A stretch of DNA of 64,000 nucleotides, taken from Arion vulgaris (lineage: Eukaryota; Mollusca; Gastropoda; Stylommatophora; Arionidae). The translations under genes and the position numbers were made by a program. The notes below the pieces were generated by a model. That model did no database searches. It saw only the letters and a list, made by a program, of their open reading frames with translations, and was not told the origin of the DNA. The stretch spans positions 6,629,001 to 6,693,000 of the forward strand of contig CM036753.1 of the NCBI GenBank assembly GCA_020796225.1, in the 5' to 3' direction. Of this stretch, positions 56,049 to 64,000 are shown one piece after another. The stretch's first letter is position 1. Each line of letters starts with the position of its first letter.

Positions 56049-58170
56049 ACACGTCTGTACTCTATATCAACTTTGTAAAAATGCTCAAGCGTAATACGAA
56101 CAAGAGACGGCCTGACAGACGAATTTGAATTATCATCAGGAGTAAGGCAGGGATGTGTGCTTTCGCCTATACTTTTCAATATTTACATAGACAGGATAAC
56201 GCAAGAAACCAAGACAGATAACAACCTCGATAACAACTACAATTTAATAAACGAACTACTCTTTGCAGATGATCAGAGTATAATTTACAACAACGAACAC
56301 AAACTTCAACAACACATAAATGCACTGCAAGCACATGCGAAAAATATGACATGAAAATTAACACCTCCAAAACAGAAGTCATGACAATAAGCAGGTCAAC
56401 AGGTCAACTAAATATACACGTGAATAATGTCAAAATACAACAGACTCCAGAATTCAAATATCTCGGGAGTATATTCACAGCAGATGGAAAGATGGACAGA
56501 GAAATCGAGACTAGATGCCAGAAGGCAAATGTAGTGACATACCAACTGTCACCACTATTAAAACATCCAAGCATTAACATGGCAGTCAAACGACAACTGA
56601 TAAACTGCATATTTATTCCAACTCTCTGCTATCAGTGCCAAACATGGCCCTGACTAAGACACAAGAAAGAAAGATTACAACATGTGAAATGAGATGTCTA
56701 CGAAAAGCTGTCAACGTTACAAGGCGAGATAGAGTGAGAAACGAGAATATCAGAAGCATCGTTGGTACTATACCATGCATACAGTACATCGAGAAGCAAA
56801 AATTCAAGTGGTTCGGCCATTTAATGAGAATGGAACCACATTTACTACCATCACATGCCTATAATAATCGACACTCAGGGCGCAGAGCACGAGGCAGGCC
56901 AAGAACAAGATGGATAGATAACATCTCAGAGTCCCTGCGAAAGCATGGACTGACAACGTCAAGCGCAACACACCTGGCACAAGATAGGAAACTAACTCTC
57001 CCCACGACGCTTCACGGCAAATGTGGTTAAGATAAGATAAGATAAGATAAGATCAACTTTGTAGGTTTTGAAAAAGCTTTTGATAGCATACACCGCGAAA
57101 GTCTATGGCGTATCCTAAGATGGTACGGAATCCCACTGTGTTTTATAAATATTATAAAAGCTGCTACAGCAAGTTTGCATGCAGTGTTGAAACCTCAGAG
57201 CTAAAGTTTGAAGTCAAAACAGGCGTGCGACAAGGATGTGTTATGTCAGCCCTATTATTCAACACTGTCATAGATTGGGTGATGCGTAAACAACGGAAGA
57301 TAAGGCAAGAGGTATTAGATGGACGCTCACATCCACTCTGGAAGACCTAGATTTTGCAGATGACATCGCACTCCTATCTCATACACATAGAGATATCCAG
57401 GAAAAGACCTGCCGCCTTAACCAATATAGTGAGATGGTTGGGCTGAAAATAAATCAGAAGAAAACTGAAGTAATGACTCTGAACATAGCAAGCCCAGCAA
57501 CAGTCAAACTAGAAGGTAAAACCCTCCGAGATACAATCGTTTTCACATACCTTGGAAGTGTTATTAGCAATGAAGGAGGCGCTGGATCTGACATTGAAAA
57601 CAGACTGATAAGGCACGAAGTGCATTCATGACCCTTCAGACCGCCTGGAAATCTGCCCAATACAGCATCAGAACCAAGACTAGTATCTACAACAGCTGTG
57701 TACTGTCAACATTGCTGTACGGATCGGAATGCTGGAGAATGACAGAACAGGATATGTCCAGACTCTCCACCTTTCATACAACTTGTCTGCGAAAAATCTT
57801 ACGCGTGTACTGGCCGACAATACGCGTGTACTGGCCGACTACTATCTCGAACCAAGAATTGCTTACACGATGCCAACAAGAGAATATGGGCACTATCATC
57901 CGAAGACGACGCTGGAGATGGATTGGACATGTGATGCGCATGGAGACTGGCTCCGACACGAAAACTGCACTGAGATGGACTCCAGAGGGTAGGCGAAAGC
58001 GTGGAAGACCCAAAACGACCTGGAGGAGAACGATAGAGCAAGAACTGAAGGAAATGAATCATAGCTAGAACACAATACAGAGGAAGGCCATGAACAGGAA
58101 AGAATGGTGTGCGTTTGTTGCTGTCCTAAACGCCAAGGGCGTAACAGGCTAAAGAAGAACACGTCTGTAC
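56049..58170 (+). pseudogene. LINE-B ORF2: RT to C-terminus, split by LINE-A
   Basis: The element is 56061-58158 less LINE-A. It starts inside the RT domain: LYINF, then (after LINE-A) FEKAFDSIHRESLWRILRW, TGVRQGCVMSALLFN, DFADDIALLS with the two catalytic Asp, KKTEVMTLN, TYLGSVIS, LLYGSECWRMTE, RRRRWRWIGHVMRM and RRKRGRPKTTWRRTIEQELK, ending near KEWCAFVAVLNAKGVTG at about 58150. Three frameshifts (near 57155, 57345, 57605), one stop (58068) and an 18-bp duplication (57800-57836) break it. ACACGTCTGTAC flanks it exactly at 56049-56060 and 58159-58170. Confidence 0.92.
56066..57063 (+). pseudogene. LINE-A ORF2: RT to C-terminus, nested in LINE-B
   Basis: The element is 56078-57051. It reads SSGVRQGCVLSPILFN (56135-56185), LLFADDQSII with the catalytic Asp pair at 56262-56273, KINTSKTEVMTIS, FKYLGSIFTADGK, LCYQCQTW, EMRCLRKAVNVTRRDR, KFKWFGHLMRM and RGRPRTRWIDNISESL. 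Frameshifts near 56345 and 56648 and near the C-terminus. The tail is (GATAA)n. ATCAACTTTGTA flanks it exactly at 56066-56077 and 57052-57063; this is LINE-B coding sequence for INFV. Confidence 0.92.
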
Positions 58171-58971
58171 AAATTTGTGTCATGTTGAATAGTATGAATA
58201 CACTTTTGGCGAAAATTAGGATGGGCTTGTTCTACATGCAGCAGAGGCACAATAGGTGCGCAACTTACTCACGTCCTCAGCACAAACAACACAGATCACA
58301 AATAGTGGTTAACTTGGTTTATAAGAACGAACTCAAACAAAGAAACAAATAATAACTATCCAAAAGATACAGTATAAAACAATGTGTAATGGGGAAAAAA
58401 CATAGAATGAAACTAGCAAAAATTGCTACAATTATGCAGATAATAATAGACTGAATTGACGAACAGAGAAGGGAGGTGGCGGACCTAGACAAATATCATG
58501 CAAGATAGCAGCAGTTAACTTTACATATGTGATATGCAAGTCTTCATCCAACCATAATACTAGTACATTAGGGATCACTGATAGCGAAGTTGTTAACACG
58601 CTGCCTTGGTGGTGACCAAATGCCGTGGAAATTTGGGGGTTCAATGCCAGTTTAAACTAACAATTTTCGGTGTGTAGATAATATGCGGTTGAACTACAGG
58701 AAATTCTCATCTTTTATTTGGGGATCTAAATTAAAAGTACCACTGAAATTGAAGCCGGAATGGCGTTAGACATACGTGAATATCAGGGGAAAATGGGGGA
58801 CTAGTACAATCTGGATACAGTATGGTAATAGGCCAAGTATGCACTCCCATATCTGCTTGGTAATACATGTACTCTCTACAATGACTTATAAAACAATGAC
58901 AAAATGTACCAACGTGGTCAAGAAAAACTATTCACAATACCAGATTCGTCAAAGTTAAGTGCAATATAATA
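58171..58971. other. Unassigned sequence, one possible SINE scrap
   Basis: 58575-58650 has AGCGAAGTTGTTAACACGCT and GGGGGTTCAATGCC, spaced like A- and B-boxes; no second copy in the window. Otherwise nothing recognised. Confidence 0.4.
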
Positions 58972-59839
58972 TGATGAGCACAAGGAGTTTTTCAAGAACC
59001 TCAAGGAAGCAACGGAAGTAACGAATATGATCAACAAATAAACAGGGTATAAGTATTAAGAGCTTCCGAAAAAACAAATAGACAAACAGGGGACTCGAAC
59101 CACTTACCCTAGTCCTTACGACACCAATCGCCTAGCCTAGCAATACGGGCGTTTTTAAACACAACCAATGAGCCATTCTAAAAAAAATGACCCACGCGGG
59201 AGTGTCTTTCTCAAACGCTCGTTACAACTAGACACAGAACAATCAGGTAGGGTTCGTTCGAACAGTGTCTGCACAAACACATGTTATAAGCTTATTGTGC
59301 TTGTATATATTTGAGACGAGACAATATCATACTTACACATGTATGCACATATAACAAACATGTATACATCATTCAAAGTAGCTTCAAATTTATTATAAGA
59401 TGAGCACAAGGATTTTTTTTCAAGAACCCCAGAGGAAGCAACGGAAGTAACGAATATGATCAACAAATAAACAGGGTACAGGTATTAGAGCTTCCGAAAA
59501 ACAACTAGACAAACACGGGACTCGAACCACTTACTCTAGTCCTTACGACACCAATCATATATACAAGCACAATAAGCTTATAGCATGTGTTTGTGCAGAC
59601 ACAGTTCGAACGAACCATACCTGATTGTTCTGTGTCTAGTTGTAACGAGCGTTTGAGAAAGACACTTCCCCGTGAGTCTTTTTTTTTAGAATGGCTCATT
59701 GGTTGTGTTCGTAAAAAAGCTCGTATTGCTAGGCTAGGCGATTGGTGTCGTAAGGACTAGGGCAAATGGTTCGAGTCCCGTGTTTATCTATTTGTTTTTT
59801 CGAAAGCTCTTAATACATGTACCCTGTTTATTTGTTGAT
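58972..59839. mobile_element. S7 SINE-like cluster forming an inverted repeat
   Basis: Three copies: minus 58972-59310, minus partial 59397-59558, plus 59559-59839. The head (seen plus at 59724-59785) has TTGCTAGGCTAGGCGATTGG and a B-box-like GGTTCGAGTCCCG; the 3' part has CTTAATACATGTACCCTGTT and TATTTGTTGAT. The outer copies are complementary over about 270 bp with roughly 250 bp between. The joins suggest a rearrangement rather than three clean insertions. Confidence 0.75.
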
Positions 59840-60059
59840 AATATAATATGAACAACTTGTCTATAAATCTGTTCGTAATCTTCAATATGTTTCTTCTCTT
59901 TCTTATTATTATTATTCTTCTTTGTCTTGATCTTTCAGTCTCAGATTACAACTTGAACACGCTTAAAGAAAGGAGTGGTCATTATCAGACAGTCGACATA
60001 TCTAAATATCGTGCGCGGCAATGTTGCTGATGACGACCAAATTCATCTTCTCTACGCTT
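59840..60059. other. Unassigned A+T-rich sequence
   Basis: No feature recognised. Confidence 0.3.
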
Positions 60060-60490
60060 CATTGTTTTCACAAGGTCAGACTCCAGTGAACATGCCAACG
60101 AATACAATATGAGAATAAACATCAACAAAACAGAAGTAATGACATTCGCTAGAGAGGAAAACACCACCAATATCTCTATCAACAAACGCCCATTAAAACA
60201 AGTCAAAGACTTTACATACCTAGGGAGCATTTTTTTCAGCAAACAGAAGAATAGCTAACGAAATCCTACATAGATGTAACAAAGCAAATCAAACACTAGG
60301 ATAAATGGCGCCAATTTTAAAACGCAAACAATTTCACCATGAAAACAAAAAGATATTTCTGCCTACATTATGCTACCAGTGCCAAACCTGGACACTGACA
60401 TTAAATGACAGAAGAAAACTAGTTACAACAGAGATGAAGTATCTACGCAGAATGCTCGGAGTAACAAGAAGTACAAAGCGGTACTGACAG
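60060..60490 (+). pseudogene. LINE-G RT fragment
   Basis: Reads NEYNMRININKTEVMTFA, then RPLKQVKDFTYLGSIFF, and after breaks LCYQCQTWTLTLNDRRKLVT and EMKYLRRMLGVTRS. These are the post-FADD RT region and the start of the C-terminus, as in 42590-42730 and in LINE-A. Frameshift near 60230 and stop near 60304. Confidence 0.83.
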
Positions 60491-60867
60491 TAGGTCAACT
60501 TCATGTTCTCAACAAATTTAAAAACAAGAATTATCATTATATGTCACTGTGTGTGTTTGAATAATTTCATCACAGCGACGACGTGGTAGACACTAGCTTG
60601 ATTAGTGATAATTATTCGTAACATCAAAGACAGTAATGATACTTAATTTAACCGTACATCCCGCTGAACATATTTCATTACCATCGACTGACGTATGTGT
60701 TCATAAATATCAAACCTCCGTTAGTAATCTAATGAAGAAAATATGTAATTAATTTACATCAAGTGTCATGGAATATAGTGCTCAATTATCTAGCGGCCAA
60801 CGACGAGGTGAGTGAAGAGAACAGTCACGCAAATAGAAAGAATATAAGTACTTTTTTTTACAAATGG
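60491..60867. other. Unassigned sequence
   Basis: No feature recognised. Confidence 0.35.
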
Positions 60868-61010
60868 GAAGAATACCGATAGAGTAGTGGTTAGTGCACT
60901 TGATTCGTAGTCGCGTGGTCCCAGTTCGACCCAGTCTCAATTTGGTACCAGAGAAACACTGGGAATTAAAGGCAGCCGGAGCATGACCGTTAATCAAAGA
61001 TAAATACGGA
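60868..61010 (+). mobile_element. S3 tRNA-derived SINE
   Basis: Head ACCGATAGAGTAGTGGTTAG and B-box-like CCCAGTTCGACCC; body TTTGGTACCAGAGAAACACT and AAAGGCAGCCGGAGCATGAC, matching the order of S3 at 4086-4262. Confidence 0.65.
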
Positions 61011-61981
61011 AATTACAGTATTCCAGAATATATCTATCTCATGGTATGAAATATGGTTTTTATTAGAAGAACAAATAGGTGGAAATAGGTGGAGAGTGCA
61101 GAGACTGTGACGCGTTCGTTAGTAGATTTTTCATGGTCTTATAGAGTTATATCCGTTTGATTGTCGCTATGTTACAGTACACAACTATAACACAATTAGA
61201 GAAGAGAGGATTCCTAGTTAAGACTTGTTAAAAATTAGATTTAATTTCGAATGTTTTTGTTTATAAATAATGTTTTACCAGTCTTATATTTTATATCAAC
61301 AAGGAATCTTATCCGAATCTAAGAGAAAAATGTTTAAAAATAAAGATTTGTGCCATGAAAAGATTTTTTCTTAAGTAATATTAAATAAGGAGTAGATCTG
61401 TTGGAGCAGCCCCCCACCACCACCACCACCACTTTTCCATCCTTCCCAAACCAATGGCGTAACGTGATGCTGGAATATAGAACGGCATTTTGATTATTGT
61501 TGTCTTTTCGAGTAGTTATGCAGACGATTTGATAATATTATTAATTGCAAACACTCCAAATCTTCTATTTTGGGAATGGAAATCTATGAAATCTGTAAAA
61601 CATTATTCTCTGATTTCAAGTTGTTTTTCTTCTGGAATAAAATTATCCTGATACAATTTCGTTATTTATTGATTATATATATTTATGACATATATCGGTC
61701 AAGGGTATCCAATTCTGGAGGTGGTGTGGGTCAATCAGATTTATGAGAGGATAAAACCAGGGAAAATGTGGTCAGTGACAAAGAATTATTGCGATCTAGA
61801 GGGGTAATTGAAATGGAATTTGAGGTGTAGTCTACGATGACAATGAGAAACATCTGGTATACGAGTTTAGCTGTGAGAACTAGCGCGGAGGGAAATAAAC
61901 TCAGAGAAACAATCAAAGTCAAGGTTTTAACATTGTGGATAATATTCAAGATACGATGATTCGTGATAATCTGTATTCTTC
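61011..61981. other. Unassigned sequence with a (CAC)n run
   Basis: CCACCACCACCACCACCAC at 61412-61431. Otherwise nothing recognised. Confidence 0.4.
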
Positions 61982-62386
61982 AATGGGAAACCGCGAGTGT
62001 GTTATCCGGGTTCGCAAGGGGAGCAAAGAATACTAGCACTGCGACCTACAAGGTATGTGTTGTAAGTGGCGTACCAACACTGCGACCTACAAGGTATGTG
62101 TTGTAAGTGAGGTACCAACACTGCGACCTACAAGGTATGTGTTGTAAGTGGCGTACCAACACTGCGACCTACAAGGTATGTGTTGTAAGTGGCAACTGAG
62201 GTAGATGTCTAGGGAAACTAGCCTAGTAAATAAAAAGCGTCGCAGGAATCTGAGATGCTGGTCTACTTATAGGCGCATAACTGGCACAACGTACAATCGC
62301 TCTTATGGTCAGATCACATACAAATCACAAGAATGGTTTAACAAGTGATAGATATGGAGCGTTCAAAGAAGAAGTAAATGGGAAAC
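61982..62386 (+). mobile_element. S4 SINE with internal 41-bp repeat and 10-bp target duplication
   Basis: The element is about 61992-62376. The 5' GTTCGCAAGGGGAGCAAAGA and 3' GATATGGAGCGTTCAAAGAA with GAAG tail are standard S4. AACACTGCGACCTACAAGGT and following bases occur four times at 41-bp spacing (about 62035-62190), where other S4 copies have one. AATGGGAAAC flanks it at 61982-61991 and 62377-62386. Confidence 0.87.
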
Positions 62387-62569
62387 ACATCAAGAAATCA
62401 AGTTTTACACATGAGAATATCTAGATACACACATTATTCAAATAATGGGATACACATAAGTATTAAATGTAATAGCCTAATTTATAGAAAAAAAACAGGT
62501 ATGCCTTATAGTTTACATTCACGGTAGTTGAATTATTTTTAAATTAATTAGAAAGATTTTTTGTTTTTT

Positions 62570-62772
62570 AATTCCTACAAAATATTTTCACCAACTTCTA
62601 AATTACATTGGTGACCTTCGCCGGTGCTACGAAGCTCGTGCGCTTTCGTTTAGATCTTCCTGTGTAAGAAAGAGATCTAAGATTACATGGTTACTTACCG
62701 GAGTGCAATGATGATAGTCATATGAATCAATGTGTAAAGATAATGGTCCTATCAATCAATCAATCAATCAAT
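62570..62772 (+). mobile_element. S2 SINE 3' half
   Basis: CACCAACTTCTAAATTACAT, CGCCGGTGCTACGAAGCTCG, GAGTGCAATGATGATAGTCA and an ATCAATCAATCAATCAATCA tail. The 5' half is missing; the tail shows the (AATC)n of the family most clearly. Confidence 0.8.
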
Positions 62773-62867
62773 ATACATAGTAGTTATGAATATTGGATTA
62801 TAAAATGCTTTTCTAATTACCAAACATAACTATTTATCATCGTGGAAATGTAAACTCGAACAGAACT

Positions 62868-62950
62868 GATATAGTTTGAACTGGCTTAGTCCAAATAATA
62901 ATGGTTTGAACTGGCTTAGCACAGGAAATAATGGTTTGAACTGGCTTAGT
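62868..62950. repeat. Three short repeats of about 33 bp
   Basis: GTTTGAACTGGCTTAGxxCA is repeated at 62874, 62902 and 62934 with variable spacers containing AATAATG. Confidence 0.85.
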
Positions 62951-63690
62951 CCAGAGCCAACTATAAACGTATGGGTCTTCGGACTCAGGTAAGAATTATG
63001 GGAAATCAAACCCCAACTACACCACGTGACCTCGCATTCCAGTATTGGTGTGTATAGATGAATTCATTTTAAAATCAATACAAAATGCTAACTTGACGTA
63101 ATACTATGCAACAAGTTAAGTTTAACAATAAGGAATATCAATATTATGAATATTTGTCATCAATAAATAACCATAGACTTACAGAATTGAGTAAATTTGC
63201 ACAAAAAAACTTGCAGTGTTCTATCAAACATCTATATTTTCCGGCCCCTTTTTTTGATTTAGGTCAGGGAATCCTCAGTCAGTTATCTGGCCTAGTTATC
63301 TAGAGTTGACTGTGCTTAACCAGGGCCAACTATAAACTACTGGGCCTTCGGCTCAGGTAAGAATTGTGGGAAATCAGACCCCAACTACACCACGTGACCT
63401 CACATTCCAGTATTGGTGTATATAGACGAATTCATTTTAAAATCAACACAAAATGCTAACGCGAAGTCATATTATTCAACAAGTTAAGTTTAACAATAAG
63501 AAATATCAATATTATAAATATTTTCACCAATAAATAACCATAGACTCACAGAATTGAGTAAAATTGCAAAAAGCTTGCAGTGTTCTATCAAACATCTATA
63601 ATTTTCAGATCCCTTTTCTTATCTAGGTCAGGAATACCCGGCCAGTTGTCTGGCCTGTGCTAGAGCCTGGCTGTGGCTTAGCCCAGGAAA
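62951..63690. repeat. 369-bp tandem segmental duplication, diverged
   Basis: GCCAACTATAAAC starts at 62956 and again at 63325. The blocks GGGAAATCA, ACCCCAACTACACCACGTGA, ATTCATTTTAAAATCAA, ACAAGTTAAGTTTAACAATA, AATAACCATAGACT and TGCAGTGTTCTATCAAACAT follow in the same order in both. Many substitutions and small indels, so it is old. No ORF is conserved between copies. Confidence 0.9.
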
Positions 63691-64000
63691 TAATGATGGA
63701 GTTTATTATGGGAGTATCACGAACTATTCTTAGCGTTTGTCTTTCCAAGGTAACTAAATTAAGTGTCCCCTCGTAAATGAACAGGCCAACTTGGAAACTG
63801 TATAGTGCAGATTTGGACTAGTCCAGATTCTGAGCAAATATAACAATGATGAGCAAATATTTTTCACTAATTATAAAAACTTTAATAATGAAAATTGTGC
63901 GAAATCTGAATTGTTACTGAACACCAGAATGACATCAACTTGCAGCGAACTTGATGTGTTAAATTTCACATTAATCATGCAATGACGATATTCTTTTTCC
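63691..64000. other. Unassigned end of window, contains a motif shared with 7.4 kb
   Basis: 63708-63755 (GGGAGTATCACGAACTATTC, GTTTGTCTTTCCAAGGTA) resembles 7445-7490. Nothing else recognised. Confidence 0.35.

Noticed and set aside
50582..56094. Series of overlapping plus-strand frames of 83-162 codons reading MSSFPISIYLL-type repeats
   Set aside because: They are translations of the 98-bp satellite, whose ancestral coding strand is minus. The unit length is not a multiple of three, so no continuous protein is encoded.

Overview
This is a gene-free, repeat-dense stretch of an A+T-rich animal nuclear genome. I found no ORF with the look of a host gene: the longest frames either run through tandem repeats or are decayed retrotransposon pieces. 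The many 5'-truncated non-LTR (LINE) fragments, several tRNA-derived SINE families, short-period satellites and (TA)n/(CA)n runs point to an invertebrate. The style recalls molluscs, perhaps a gastropod, but that is an inference from repeat style only. Family labels used here (S1-S7 for SINE-like repeats, LINE-A to LINE-H) are local names for copies recognised by comparing the window with itself.

Layout. 1-5 kb: S1 SINEs, one inserted in an antisense copy of itself; LINE scraps; a MITE with 17-bp inverted ends; (TA)n; an S3 SINE. 4.9-7 kb: 54-, 38- and 19-bp arrays, the last inside an S2 SINE. 7-12 kb: LINE and SINE fragments, 91- and 46-bp arrays, a LINE-D insertion with a 13-bp target duplication. 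12.1-14.6 kb: a 63-bp satellite of about 40 units whose minus strand resembles the A-box region of the S5 SINE. 14.6-19 kb: mostly unassigned, plus S5 and LINE-F. 19.1-20 kb: a 42-bp array carrying a spurious 211-codon frame. 20-24 kb: S5, S4, S1 and LINE pieces. 24.9-26.6 kb: a 50-bp satellite split by a 1-kb RNase H LINE. 27.1 kb: a 215-bp palindrome. 28-35 kb: LINE-F with target duplication, 69- and 56-bp arrays, S6, S4, S5, a hAT-like end. 35.9-36.5 kb: a polypurine tract. 37.5-43.2 kb: LINE endonuclease, RNase H and RT fragments. 43.2-44.2 kb: a 25/29-bp array at a LINE 3' end. 46-47.2 kb: nested S4 pair and a 103-bp array. 49.3-50 kb: LINE-D inside S2. 50.6-55.8 kb: a 98-bp satellite of about 53 units embedded in a LINE-E 3' end. 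56.06-58.16 kb: LINE-A inside LINE-B, both with intact target duplications. 59-59.8 kb: an S7 inverted repeat. 60-64 kb: more LINE and SINE pieces and a 369-bp segmental duplication.

The unifying theme is a two-step process visible in the sequence: retroelements land, often in other retroelements, and short segments of some are then amplified in tandem. The clearest case is the 98-bp satellite, which is the coding end of a LINE reverse-transcriptase ORF amplified in place, with its single-copy ancestor type at 8.4 kb. Nothing here looks like an operon, CRISPR array or other multi-gene system, and I do not claim one.
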